DNA of 64,000 nucleotides from Gammaproteobacteria bacterium (GCA_030428185.1 JAUICE010000003.1:1-64000), one strand, 5' to 3'. Positions 1-8,678 are shown, numbered from the stretch's first letter. The notes: generated by a model not told the origin, from the letters alone. Made by a program: numbers and translations.

Positions 1-1
1 A

Positions 2-703
2 ATGACTGTAGCCTTTGTATTAATGCTTGAAGGAATTATTTTCTTTACACTTTATCAGCAAATGCCCACATCAATTAACTTTTTTGCCATTCACCATGTA
101 ACGCCTTATTTGTTCGGAATAAAAGTAAACCCTCAAACATTTCAGGTATTAAATCCCATATGGATAATGCTCATGAGCCCAGTGCTTGCATATAGTTATG
201 GAAAAATTTTTAAAGCTGGACAAATGCCGAAAACTGCGCATAAATTTGCCCTAGGTATGACCTTATGTGGCGTATCTTTTATTGTTTTATATTCCTCAAA
301 ATTTTTTGCAAGCTCAACATATCAGGTCTCTTCTTGGTGGTTGGTTTTAAGCTATCTTTTTCAAAGTGTCGGTGAACTCTTGGTAAGCGCCCTAGGCGTC
401 GCCATGGTTGCAGAATTAGTGCCTCCTGCCATCACAGGCTTTATCATGGGTATGTGGTTTTTATCTTCATCGATAGCAGGATTTAGCGGAGCTTACATTG
501 CCTCATTAACACATCCATCAAATGTTTCCATAGGCTTAGACAGTTTAAATGTATATGGCACTGTATTTCTTGAAATAGGTTTGTGTACGCTAGCTATCTC
601 TTTAATCATGTGGATTATTGCACCAAAATTGCATGCACTTGCGAGTAGTGAAGAGCAAGATGTTATAGAGCCCATCACAATGAATGCGGAAGCTTCTGCT
701 TGA
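2..703 (+). CDS. POT-family proton-dependent peptide transporter, C-terminal part
   Basis: This is the C-terminal 233 residues of an inner-membrane major-facilitator protein of the POT/PTR family (DtpA-like), which imports di- and tripeptides with protons. The reading frame is open at the window edge, so the N-terminal helices lie upstream. Several hydrophobic segments are visible. The stretch with SVGELLVSALGVAMVAELVPP followed by GFIMGMWFL matches the conserved late-helix region of bacterial POT permeases, where a Glu sits in a transmembrane helix. The tail after the last helix is short and acidic. The stop codon overlaps the TTG start of the next gene, which suggests translational coupling. 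Family assignment is by recognition of these motifs; substrate specificity is inferred. Confidence 0.8.
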   Translation: MTVAFVLMLEGIIFFTLYQQMPTSINFFAIHHVTPYLFGIKVNPQTFQVLNPIWIMLMSPVLAYSYGKIFKAGQMPKTAHKFALGMTLCGVSFIVLYSSKFFASSTYQVSSWWLVLSYLFQSVGELLVSALGVAMVAELVPPAITGFIMGMWFLSSSIAGFSGAYIASLTHPSNVSIGLDSLNVYGTVFLEIGLCTLAISLIMWIIAPKLHALASSEEQDVIEPITMNAEASA

Positions 704-1059
704 TAAGTGATAAAAAAAAGCATGAGCTTTACCTGCTCATGCAAACATTAGGTATTAATGAAAAGGACTTAGAAGAGCAATTTGTTCGCGGCAGTGGGCC
801 TGGTGGTCAGAAGCGAAATGTCACTGCAAGTTTAGTTATTTTAAAACATCTTCCCAGTCAAACCATCATCAAATGTGACAAGACGCGATCACAAGCTGAT
901 AATCGCTTCTTTGCTCGCCGCATGCTTTGTGAACGATTAAGCAACGCAAAGAGTCCTTCTACACTTGCGAATGAAAAAATAATAAAACAAAAGAAAAGAC
1001 GTAAGCGGCGAGCAAAAATACGGATAGAAGAAAAAAACGGCGCACCACGAAAGGAGTGA
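700..1059 (+). CDS. Peptide-chain release factor-like protein with GGQ motif (ArfB/RF-1 domain type)
   Basis: A 119-residue protein holding only the RF-1 catalytic domain. The motif GSGPGGQKRNVTAS near residues 31-44 carries the GGQ tripeptide that triggers peptidyl-tRNA hydrolysis on the ribosome, and the C-terminus is a lysine/arginine-rich tail (KKRRKRRAK) of the kind that anchors ArfB-like rescue factors in the mRNA channel. No codon-recognition domain is present, so a role in rescuing stalled ribosomes is likely rather than normal termination. The best start is TTG at 700, overlapping the stop of the peptide permease; the next in-frame ATG is at 739. It differs from canonical ArfB in having KRN after GGQ rather than HVN, so it may belong to the sister group of short release-factor-like proteins. 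Confidence 0.8.
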   Translation: MISDKKKHELYLLMQTLGINEKDLEEQFVRGSGPGGQKRNVTASLVILKHLPSQTIIKCDKTRSQADNRFFARRMLCERLSNAKSPSTLANEKIIKQKKRRKRRAKIRIEEKNGAPRKE

Positions 1060-1163
1060 CAAATCAATCGTCAAAACAAACAAGTTTAGTCTTCCAATAT
1101 ATACCCTGAGGTATACCCCTGTCTTTTCATTTTTAATAACTAGAACCATGCATGATGAAACGA

Positions 1164-1472
1164 TATATCCCTATCCTTTCATAATGCATGCTTTTGAGCG
1201 TTGTCAAATCCTCAATCTTTGGATTTCTCAATTGGAATGGAATAACCATTCCTCAATTGAAAAATCCAAACCTTGAATATTTGACTGTGCTTAACCTACA
1301 AGCTAACTATAAGATTTATTAAAACTGTCTATAACGTTAGACAAAGAGATTTACCTGTGGATAGAGAGATTAAATTTGAGTAATAACAAAGTCTATTACG
1401 ATAATTTAATCTCTTTAGGTCACAGGAAATATTGAAGTTTAAAAACGTGCATTACGGAAGGATAGGGGTATA
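1164..1472. repeat. Palindromic non-coding element with nested hairpins
   Basis: The 530-bp gap between the release-factor-like gene and the csrA-like gene contains this structured element. Outer arms of about 26 bp (1164-1189 and 1447-1472) are inverted copies with only a few mismatches. Inside lie two further long hairpins. One runs from 1203 to 1285, with arms of nearly 40 bp around a 5-base loop at 1241-1245. The other runs from 1349 to 1430, with an inner TAATA/TATTA stem. No open reading frame of note is present. The architecture resembles a foldback or MITE-like insertion; a structured RNA is an alternative. Only one copy is seen in this window. Confidence 0.6.
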
Positions 1473-1518
1473 GAGGTATGGATTTTATTATGGCTTTATG
1501 TTCTTATAGCCAGGATAA

Positions 1519-1547
1519 TTGTAACTATTTTATAGTTTTAATTATAT
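1519..1547 (+). promoter_or_regulatory. Possible sigma-70 promoter for the csrA-like gene
   Basis: TTGTAA at 1519-1524 and TTATAT at 1542-1547 are separated by 17 bp, about 45 bases upstream of the csrA-like start codon. The spacer includes the dyad AACTATTTTATAGTT at 1523-1537, which could be an operator. This is a consensus match by eye in AT-rich DNA, so the call is weak. Confidence 0.3.
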
Positions 1548-1592
1548 TGAACATATATTCAGATTAAACAACAGGCATACAAAGGATGAGCA

Positions 1593-1772
1593 ATGGAGTT
1601 ATTATCTCTAGACTACAATGAATCGGTTGTCATAGAAATTGACGGTAAAAAAGTAAAGATGACTCTTTTAGTAAACAAAGAGAATCCTGACGAATATGCT
1701 TTTGGTATCGAAGCACCTAGAGATGTCGCAATAAACCGAGAAGAAATTTATCAAAAGAAAAACAAAAAGTAA
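1593..1772 (+). CDS. Divergent CsrA/RsmA-family RNA-binding paralogue
   Basis: A 59-residue protein. The C-terminal half reads FGIEAPRDVAINREEIYQKK, which matches the CsrA core (usually ...GI.AP..V.VHREEIY) including the RNA-contacting Arg in NREEIY. The N-terminal strand starts MELLSLDYNESVVIEI where canonical CsrA has MLILTRR.GE, so the TRR portion of the other RNA-contact surface is absent. CsrA proteins are homodimers that bind GGA motifs in mRNA leaders and repress translation. The start has a good Shine-Dalgarno (AAAGGATGAG just upstream). Its stop lies 2 bp from the stop of the convergent murU gene. Several csrA paralogues per genome are known in Legionella. Whether this one still binds RNA in the usual way is uncertain. 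Confidence 0.8.
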   Translation: MELLSLDYNESVVIEIDGKKVKMTLLVNKENPDEYAFGIEAPRDVAINREEIYQKKNKK

Positions 1773-1774
1773 CT

Positions 1775-2446
1775 TCAACTTTTTTTTGCCATAGATTGTA
1801 AAAGATTTAAGCGCTCAGTGGTACCGATATCGTGCCACAGCCCTTTATAGACGGTTCCACTAATTTGATTGTTTTTAGATGCCTGCTCAATGATAGGTAC
1901 AATAGAGTATTTTGATACTTTGAAACCGGCAAATAACTCCGGACTATATAAGGCGATACCGCTATATGTATAGGCATTCTTATTTTCTCGCTTACATAAC
2001 TTACTCTTAACATCTAAAGAAAAATCACCATGTGGATTATGTTTAGGATTTTCAATCAAGACTAGGTGTGCTAGGTCTCCATCTAATGGAGGTAAATATG
2101 AAAAGTTATAATCCGTATATATATCTGCATTCACTGCAACAAATGGCTCATCATCAAGTAAAGACAGTGCATTAACAATACCTCCTCCCGTTTCTAAAGC
2201 GCCCTGAGGCTCTCTAGAATATTGAATACTTGCTCTATATCGTGAACCATCTCCAAGTTTATCTTCAATGTGTTGCGCTAAATATGAAACATTTACAATA
2301 ATTTCCTTTATCCCACTGTTCACTAAGTTATTAATATGGTGCTCTATCAGAGACTGACCATCCACTTCAATAAGCGGCTTCGGGGTATGATCAGTTAAGG
2401 GTGCTAAGCGAGCACCTCTTCCGGCCGCTAAAATGATGGCTTTCAT
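1775..2446 (-). CDS. murU: N-acetylmuramate-1-phosphate uridylyltransferase (MurU)
   Basis: A 223-residue nucleotidyltransferase of the GT-A/NTP-transferase fold. The N-terminal signature LAAGRGARLAPLTDHTPKPL binds the nucleotide and sugar phosphate, and NADIYTDYNF near residue 108 supplies the metal-binding Asp. The family includes mannose-1-phosphate guanylyltransferases, but the adjacent amgK gene and the following lptD-surA-pdxA run match the Pseudomonas locus where this enzyme is MurU. MurU turns MurNAc-1-phosphate into UDP-MurNAc, feeding recycled wall sugar back into peptidoglycan synthesis and bypassing the fosfomycin-sensitive MurA step. Its start overlaps the end of amgK by 4 bp (ATGA). 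Confidence 0.85.
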   Translation of the reverse strand: MKAIILAAGRGARLAPLTDHTPKPLIEVDGQSLIEHHINNLVNSGIKEIIVNVSYLAQHIEDKLGDGSRYRASIQYSREPQGALETGGGIVNALSLLDDEPFVAVNADIYTDYNFSYLPPLDGDLAHLVLIENPKHNPHGDFSLDVKSKLCKRENKNAYTYSGIALYSPELFAGFKVSKYSIVPIIEQASKNNQISGTVYKGLWHDIGTTERLNLLQSMAKKS

Positions 2447-3381
2447 CTTAGCCTCCTTATCAAATCAGATAACGGCTTAAGCTTCAAATAACGCTTACTG
2501 ACCTCATAAACTTGGTTAAGAGTGTTGGGAATATAATGTAGATAACTTGAGTGCTTGTCTCTGTAATTTAGCCGGCAAAAAATCCCTATGGCTTTTAAGT
2601 GGCGCTGAATACCCGTTAAATCAAAATAATAACGAAAATCATCACCTGGATAATCGATTTGACTCAAGTAATAATCAATCATGTGATTAATAAACGGCTC
2701 GTCAAATGACTGATAACAGTCTCTAAGTAGTGATACCAAGTCATAACTTAAAGGCCCTTGCATCATATCTTGATGATCAATAATGCCTATCTCACCTGAC
2801 TCACAAAGCATTAAATTTCTTGAGTGAAAATCTCTATGTATCGCAACGGTAGGCTGCTTAAGAATTTCAGTGATTAAAAAATCATAAACCTCCCGGTGAC
2901 TGACATCATCAATATGTTGATGCTTTTTCAAAAACCACTCATCAAACAAAGAGAGTTCACTTTTAATATGTGACTGATTAAAACTTGGAAAGGTACGAAT
3001 GTCGTGCGCACGACTTAAAATCGCTAACGAATCAATCGCTTTTTGATATAACTTTTCAATATTTAATGTTTGAATGCTAGTTGATAGGTCACTATCACCA
3101 AAATCCGACAATATTAACGAGCCAATGGACGCATTTTGATGAAACACCTTAGGGACATTTAGGCCTAATGATGACAAATATTGCGTTGTCTTGATAAATT
3201 GATTGATAGACTCTTTTTTTGGCGGGGCATCCATAACGATAAAGCGACTATTATCCAAAGCTAGACGATAATAACGTCTAAAGCTTGCATCACCTTTTAG
3301 CGGGCTCAATATAATCTCAGAGCTATCAAAACAGTTCTTCACCCACTCATGAATTTGCTGATAACGAGATAAATCACTCAT
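2443..3381 (-). CDS. amgK: N-acetylmuramate/N-acetylglucosamine anomeric kinase (AmgK)
   Basis: A 312-residue aminoglycoside-phosphotransferase-fold kinase. The catalytic loop is AIHRDFHSRNLML (Brenner-type HxDxxxxN) and the metal-binding Asp lies in GIIDHQDMMQGP. In Pseudomonas, AmgK phosphorylates the anomeric carbon of MurNAc and GlcNAc and hands MurNAc-1-phosphate to MurU; the 4-bp overlap with murU fits that pairing. The start is taken as the ATG at 3381 (MSDLSRY), which has GGA at a suitable distance; an upstream in-frame TTG at 3390 would add three residues. The gene is divergent from lptD, with about 80 bp between them for both promoters. Confidence 0.85.
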   Translation of the reverse strand: MSDLSRYQQIHEWVKNCFDSSEIILSPLKGDASFRRYYRLALDNSRFIVMDAPPKKESINQFIKTTQYLSSLGLNVPKVFHQNASIGSLILSDFGDSDLSTSIQTLNIEKLYQKAIDSLAILSRAHDIRTFPSFNQSHIKSELSLFDEWFLKKHQHIDDVSHREVYDFLITEILKQPTVAIHRDFHSRNLMLCESGEIGIIDHQDMMQGPLSYDLVSLLRDCYQSFDEPFINHMIDYYLSQIDYPGDDFRYYFDLTGIQRHLKAIGIFCRLNYRDKHSSYLHYIPNTLNQVYEVSKRYLKLKPLSDLIRRLR

Positions 3382-3463
3382 TATTTCCAAACCGTCATTT
3401 TTTATTTCCTATAATTCATATTATACTTTTCGCCCTATATATTGTTTTCTTTAGGAAAGATTT

Positions 3464-5929
3464 TTGTATTCTAGACGAATCTTTTGCAAAATTGCATCCG
3501 TTTTTATTGCTTTAAGCCTGCTTTTTTCAGCAATTGCCGCGAGTAATGATGGCAGTAGCCGCACCTATAAGTCGTGCCAACTATTTGATAGTAATCTATC
3601 TCATGAGCATCATTTAGATAAACTTCAATGGGTTCCTGATAACGCTTCGCTATGTGGCGGCCACTTCCGCACCGACGATGTCTCGTTCGCTCCAGATTTT
3701 ATACTTGATAATGCTGATTATCTTTCTCTAAAGTCAGGTACACTTGTTGCCAAAGGCCATATTAAAGCAAGAAAAGGGAAACAGGCCTTTCACGGAGACT
3801 CCATTACAGTTAAGTCTAAAAACAACCATGCAAAGGAAATTATCTTACAAGGTAGAGCAACATTTTTTGAACAATCTCAATATATCAAAGCAAATAAAGT
3901 TCGTTATCTTCCAGACTCTGGCTACGGTGAAATGCACCATGTTTTATACTTACTACAGTCTAAGCCACAAGCAGCATGGGGGAAGGCTTGCATGGTTAAA
4001 AGACCTCATGCAGGACTGCTTAAATTTACGCATGCAAGCTATACAACCTGCGCTCCCAATCATGTGTATTGGCAATTAAGAGCAGGTAAAATTGAGCTAA
4101 ATAAAACTTCATCAAAAGGCTTTGCAAAAGACGCGACATTTTATGTCGACGATATACCACTATTTTATGCACCTTACTTAAGTTTCCCTCTCGATGCTAA
4201 ACGGAAAAGTGGTTTTTTAATGCCAAAATTTACGCGCAATTCTCAAAGTGGCGCGATTTTTCAATGGCCGTATTATTTAAATCTAGCACCCAATTATGAT
4301 GTAACACTTCTGCCAAAGTATCTACAAAAGCGCGGCCTTATGTTTGGTGCTGAGTTTCGATATATCAATAGTCATTCTGAAAGCCTATTGGACATTGACT
4401 ATCTAGCCAATGATAAAGCATTTAAAGACTTTAAATCACAAAATAGTACGGCCTATCCTAGCCTGCTATCATTAGATAATAGTCGCTATGCCATACGTTT
4501 ACAGTCTAATAATCACTGGGAGAACGGAGCTTATGCTCATATCAACTATCAAAAAGTATCTGATGATTATTATTTTCAAGATTTTCAAAATCGCTTTCGC
4601 TTAACCTCTAATCAGCTCCCTCAAGAGTTTGAGCTTGGTTATAACAACATTCATTGGCACTTAAGCGCTCTTTACGGACGCTACCAAACACTGCATCCTT
4701 TTAATGAGTCATCGCTGATTAATATCTATACTCGAAGCCCTAAAGTATCAGCAACTGGCGTCTATTTAGATCTACCCTTGCATGCAAATTTTAAACTATT
4801 TACCGATATCCAACATTTAGACTGGGATGGAGCTAATCCCAACACTACTCCAGAAGGGCTAAGAGCAAATGCATATCCAATTTTACGCTTTAATTGGGCA
4901 ACATCTTTGGGGCGCTTCAGGCCAACTTTTGGCTTGCCTTTAACGTCGTATTCTCTAAGTCATTATCAAAATCAAAACAAATCAATATCGCGTGCTTTGT
5001 TACAAAGCGCCTTAGACTGGCAAAATGTTTTATATAAAAGTATCGATGAGAATCATCTACAAACACTAGAACCTAGACTCTTTTATTTATATGTGCCCTA
5101 TCAAGGCCAATCTGATATTCCAGTCTTTGACTCAGCCTATTTACAGCCAAGTTTTAATCAACTATTTAGGTTGAACCGATTTTCGGGTATTGATCGTATT
5201 GGCGATGCGAATCACCTCTCTTTTGGTCTCACCTCAAGATGGCTTAACGATGGGCATGAGTCACTACGCTTAAGCCTAGGTGGAAGCTATCGCTTTCATG
5301 ATGAACACGTCACGTTATGCTTTGATGCTGCCAATAGTGCTTGTACAGATAATGAAACTAGACTTAACTACCTTTCTCGTCAAAAAGGCTTTATCCCCAT
5401 GATGGCAGAGGGAGAGTTAGGGATAACAGATAGTCTATCTGTGTTAGCAAATGTTGCGTGGGACACCAAAAAAAAGCAATTAAACAATACGTTACTTAAT
5501 ATTCACTACGAGCCTCAAACCAATCATATTGTTAACTTTTCTTATGGGTATCTGCTAAACGGAGACCCTATCAACCTGAGCAGCGGTGTATTTAATAATA
5601 CCAATTTGAGTCAAATTCGATTATCCTATGCATGGCCACTGTCTATTCATTGGCATGCATTGGGAGCAGTTGCATATAATTTTAGTCAGCACTTTTCTCC
5701 CATGTATTTTGCAGGAGTAGAGTATGATAGCTGCTGTGTAGCCTTAAGAGCTCTAGCGGGTCGAAGTTATCTCTCCTATACGGCTAGTGGTAACCCTGAA
5801 TTTAACCAAAGCGTTTCATTACAGGTGGTATTTAAAGGCCTTGCAAATGTTGAAAGTGGTCGAGTAAGTGATATACGTACGTTTATGCCAAGTTACGTAG
5901 ACCAATTCCATCAAGGGTTTAAATTATAG
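3464..5929 (+). CDS. lptD: LPS-assembly outer-membrane protein LptD
   Basis: An 821-residue protein with a signal peptide (hydrophobic stretch near residues 10-26 ending IAAS), an N-terminal OstA/LptA-like periplasmic domain and a large beta-barrel. LptD forms the outer-membrane translocon with LptE and places lipopolysaccharide in the outer leaflet. N-terminal Cys38 and Cys64 and a C-terminal Cys757-Cys758 pair (DSCCVALRALAGRSY) are visible; the CC pair is the hallmark of the disulphide rearrangement needed for LptD maturation. The start is TTG at 3464, supported by AGGAAAG a few bases upstream. It is followed closely by surA, whose product folds LptD, as in many gammaproteobacteria. Confidence 0.92.
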   Translation: MYSRRIFCKIASVFIALSLLFSAIAASNDGSSRTYKSCQLFDSNLSHEHHLDKLQWVPDNASLCGGHFRTDDVSFAPDFILDNADYLSLKSGTLVAKGHIKARKGKQAFHGDSITVKSKNNHAKEIILQGRATFFEQSQYIKANKVRYLPDSGYGEMHHVLYLLQSKPQAAWGKACMVKRPHAGLLKFTHASYTTCAPNHVYWQLRAGKIELNKTSSKGFAKDATFYVDDIPLFYAPYLSFPLDAKRKSGFLMPKFTRNSQSGAIFQWPYYLNLAPNYDVTLLPKYLQKRGLMFGAEFRYINSHSESLLDIDYLANDKAFKDFKSQNSTAYPSLLSLDNSRYAIRLQSNNHWENGAYAHINYQKVSDDYYFQDFQNRFRLTSNQLPQEFELGYNNIHWHLSALYGRYQTLHPFNESSLINIYTRSPKVSATGVYLDLPLHANFKLFTDIQHLDWDGANPNTTPEGLRANAYPILRFNWATSLGRFRPTFGLPLTSYSLSHYQNQNKSISRALLQSALDWQNVLYKSIDENHLQTLEPRLFYLYVPYQGQSDIPVFDSAYLQPSFNQLFRLNRFSGIDRIGDANHLSFGLTSRWLNDGHESLRLSLGGSYRFHDEHVTLCFDAANSACTDNETRLNYLSRQKGFIPMMAEGELGITDSLSVLANVAWDTKKKQLNNTLLNIHYEPQTNHIVNFSYGYLLNGDPINLSSGVFNNTNLSQIRLSYAWPLSIHWHALGAVAYNFSQHFSPMYFAGVEYDSCCVALRALAGRSYLSYTASGNPEFNQSVSLQVVFKGLANVESGRVSDIRTFMPSYVDQFHQGFKL

Positions 5930-5948
5930 TGTTTAATAAAGGTGTTTC

Positions 5949-7235
5949 ATGATATTCAAGCGTTATAAGTTTCTAATACTTTTAGGGTTATGCCTATTAA
6001 CTTCTTTGTCTTTTGCCAAAAAGTTAGATGGTATAGCTGCGGTGGTTAATGATGATGTCTTAACCTACTCTGAGCTTAACGATGAAGTGGCAACACTTAA
6101 AGACAGACTCTCCAAACAGAGACAGCCAATTCCTAACGATAACATTTTGAAAAAACAGGTATTATCACGGCTCATTGATATCAAATTGCAACTACAAATA
6201 GCGAAAAGATACGACTTGCGAGTCACTGCTAAAGAAGTTGAAGACGCCATTAAAAAAGTTGCTAAACAAAATCGCATCACAGTCAGCGAGCTCCAAAGTA
6301 AACTTTCTCAACAAGGGCTTAACTGGGCACGTTACCGTGAAGATCTAAAAAAGGAATTAATCATAGCAAAACTACAACAAGGCGCTGTAGGTAATGTCTT
6401 AGTATCTGATGAAGAAGTAGATAAGTTTGCAAAAACTCAGTCTACCCAAAGTGAACAATTATATCATATAAAAGATATTCTTCTCTCCCTACCTGAAGCA
6501 CCTAGTCCTGAAACACTCAAAAAAGCGCAGGAAAAGGCTCAGTCATTACTGAAAGCCTTACGAAAAGGTGACGATTTTTCTAAAGCAGCCATTACCTACT
6601 CTAGTGATGAGTTTGCCTTTAAGGGAGGTGATCTGGGCACTAGAAAACTTTCAGAATTACCTGAAATTTTTGCAGCTGAAGTTACTCATATGAAGCCTGG
6701 CGATATCAAAGGACCAATTCGCGCTCCCAATGGTCTTCACATCATTAAGCTCGTTAAAAGCTCCAAACAAGCGAATCATGCTGCCATACGTTTAACACAT
6801 GTGCGACACATTCTATTAAGAGTTGCTCCTGGTGAGTTAGACAACCAAGTCAAGGAACGTCTAAGAGCCATTGCTCTACAGATAAAGCAAGGAAAATCAT
6901 TTGAAAAACTGGCTAAACAGTTTTCTATGGATCCACAAAGCGCCACAAACGGTGGTGATATTGGTTGGGTACATAAAGGTGAGGTTGTACCTCAATTTGA
7001 AGATGCTATGAATAAATTAAAACCTGGACAAATGAGTGATATTGTTAAAACTGACTTTGGCTATCACTTAATTAAAGTCGAAGGAAGAAAGCTAGTTGAC
7101 GACTCTAAAGCCTATCAGCATGAGATGATACGCCAGGGTTTGTACCGTCGAAAATTCTATGAAGCCATGCAAAAATGGCTAAGAGAACTCAGGGCAAACG
7201 CCTATATTAATATCGAAGATAAAGCATTAGCATGA
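5949..7235 (+). CDS. surA: Periplasmic chaperone / peptidyl-prolyl isomerase SurA
   Basis: A 428-residue exported protein with a signal peptide (residues 1-23, ending SFAKK), an N-terminal SurA chaperone domain beginning LDGIAAVVNDDVLTYSEL, and two parvulin (PpiC) domains. The second parvulin domain has the typical VRHILLRV start, GGDIGWV and FGYHLIKV motifs. SurA escorts unfolded outer-membrane proteins, notably LptD, across the periplasm to the Bam complex. It lies 19 bp downstream of lptD and its stop overlaps the start of pdxA (ATGA), so lptD-surA-pdxA is probably one transcript. Length matches the family. Confidence 0.95.
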   Translation: MIFKRYKFLILLGLCLLTSLSFAKKLDGIAAVVNDDVLTYSELNDEVATLKDRLSKQRQPIPNDNILKKQVLSRLIDIKLQLQIAKRYDLRVTAKEVEDAIKKVAKQNRITVSELQSKLSQQGLNWARYREDLKKELIIAKLQQGAVGNVLVSDEEVDKFAKTQSTQSEQLYHIKDILLSLPEAPSPETLKKAQEKAQSLLKALRKGDDFSKAAITYSSDEFAFKGGDLGTRKLSELPEIFAAEVTHMKPGDIKGPIRAPNGLHIIKLVKSSKQANHAAIRLTHVRHILLRVAPGELDNQVKERLRAIALQIKQGKSFEKLAKQFSMDPQSATNGGDIGWVHKGEVVPQFEDAMNKLKPGQMSDIVKTDFGYHLIKVEGRKLVDDSKAYQHEMIRQGLYRRKFYEAMQKWLRELRANAYINIEDKALA

Positions 7236-8200
7236 GTGTTATCATCACCAGCGGCGAACCCGCTGGTATTGGCCCTGATATTATCATAAAAGCGTTTGCA
7301 GCAAGAGCATTAGATGCTGTTGTTGTTGGAAATTTAGCGCTTCTTAAAGATCGCGCAAAAATGTTAGGAAACGACATCACTTTTGTCCCCTACGAGCCTC
7401 AGCACTTTTTACCCATAAAAGGTCAATGTACCGTCATTGATACCCCATTAGCTACCACCGTCACTCCAGGTAAGCTAGATGTATTAAATGCCGCTTTCGT
7501 ATTAGATGTATTAGATATTGGCATTAAACAAGTCCAGGCAGGTCATTTTTCTGGATTAGTGACAGCCCCTGTACATAAAGAAATAATTAACCAAGCAGGT
7601 ATATCTTTTACTGGACATACAGAATACTTAGCGCTAAAAACACAAACCAAAAAAGTTGTCATGATGCTCGCTTCAAAGCGAATGAAAGTAGCTCTGGTAA
7701 CCACACACCTAGCTTTGAAGGATGTTCCAAAACACATAACAAAACATGAGGTACGCCAAACCATTGCTATCATTCTAAATGCATTTAAACAACAATATGG
7801 AATTAGCCATCCAAAGGTGTTAGTGGCAGGACTTAATCCTCATGCGGGAGAGGGAGGCTTCTTAGGACGAGAAGAAATCGATATCATCAATCCTGTGTTA
7901 GATGAATTTAACCGTGAGTTTATTGCAGGCCCTCTACCAGCTGATACGATGTTTTCTAAAACCAATATAGACTCTACAGATGTATTTGTTGCAATGTATC
8001 ATGATCAAGGGTTAAGTGTTTTAAAATATGATGCATTTGGCGAAGCCATTAATGTGACTTTAGGCCTGCCGTTTATTCGCACATCTGTCGATCATGGTAC
8101 TGCCTTATCACTAGCAGGAACTGGCAAGGCCAATGAGCACAGTCTATTAATGGCAATCAACCACGCTTTATTGCTTAAGGAGAAGCACTATGTCCATTAG
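7232..8200 (+). CDS. pdxA: 4-hydroxythreonine-4-phosphate dehydrogenase PdxA
   Basis: A 322-residue cytoplasmic dehydrogenase that oxidises 4-phosphohydroxy-L-threonine in the DXP-dependent pyridoxal phosphate pathway. The N-terminus ITSGEPAGIGPDII, the central LVTAPVHKEIINQAG with SFTGHTEYLA, the VALVTTHLALKDV segment and the VAMYHDQGL motif (a metal-binding His) are all typical. It overlaps surA by 4 bp and folA by 11 bp. In Pseudomonas and E. coli the gene after pdxA is ksgA/rsmA; here folA takes that place. Confidence 0.95.
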   Translation: MSVIITSGEPAGIGPDIIIKAFAARALDAVVVGNLALLKDRAKMLGNDITFVPYEPQHFLPIKGQCTVIDTPLATTVTPGKLDVLNAAFVLDVLDIGIKQVQAGHFSGLVTAPVHKEIINQAGISFTGHTEYLALKTQTKKVVMMLASKRMKVALVTTHLALKDVPKHITKHEVRQTIAIILNAFKQQYGISHPKVLVAGLNPHAGEGGFLGREEIDIINPVLDEFNREFIAGPLPADTMFSKTNIDSTDVFVAMYHDQGLSVLKYDAFGEAINVTLGLPFIRTSVDHGTALSLAGTGKANEHSLLMAINHALLLKEKHYVH

Positions 8201-8678
8201 CTTAATTGCCGCTATTGATGAGAGCCAGGGTTTAGGTAAGGACAATGAATTACTCTGCCATATGCCCGCTGATTTAAAATATTTTAAACAAATAACACTC
8301 AATAAAACGATCGTTATGGGTAGAAAGACCTACGACTCTATTGGCAAACCTCTACCAAAGCGTACTAATATTGTTGTTTCAAGAAACACTCGCTTATTCA
8401 TACCTGGAGTAACCATAACCAGCTCTCTTGAAAACGCTCTCAGTCTCTCTAGTAGTGACGAAACCATGATCATCGGTGGGGCATCAATTTACGCCCAAGC
8501 AATTGAGCTTGCTGATAAGTTGTATATTACCAAAATTCATCACCAATTTAACGCTGATGCATTTTTTCCAAATATTTCATTAGATGAATGGAAAATCACA
8601 TCTATAGAGTCTCATAACAAAGACGAAAAAAATCCTTATGACTATGATTTTATTACCTATGAACGAGGGAACTCATGA
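8190..8678 (+). CDS. folA: Dihydrofolate reductase FolA
   Basis: A 162-residue NADPH-dependent dihydrofolate reductase, supplying tetrahydrofolate for thymidylate and purine synthesis. Visible features are SLIAAIDESQGLGKDN, the folate-binding MPADLKYFK with the catalytic Asp, the cofactor motif VMGRKTYDSIGKPLPKR, and MIIGGASIYAQA. The residue equivalent to the very conserved Trp22 of E. coli (MPWNLPADL) appears to be Cys in NELLCHMPADL. The start overlaps the end of pdxA by 11 bp and the stop overlaps the next gene by 4 bp, so it is translated from the same long operon. Confidence 0.92.
   Translation: MSISLIAAIDESQGLGKDNELLCHMPADLKYFKQITLNKTIVMGRKTYDSIGKPLPKRTNIVVSRNTRLFIPGVTITSSLENALSLSSSDETMIIGGASIYAQAIELADKLYITKIHHQFNADAFFPNISLDEWKITSIESHNKDEKNPYDYDFITYERGNS

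Noticed and set aside
493-744. 83-codon minus-strand open frame over the end of the peptide permease
   Set aside because: It lies opposite a clearly conserved transporter and overlaps the next gene; a shadow frame.
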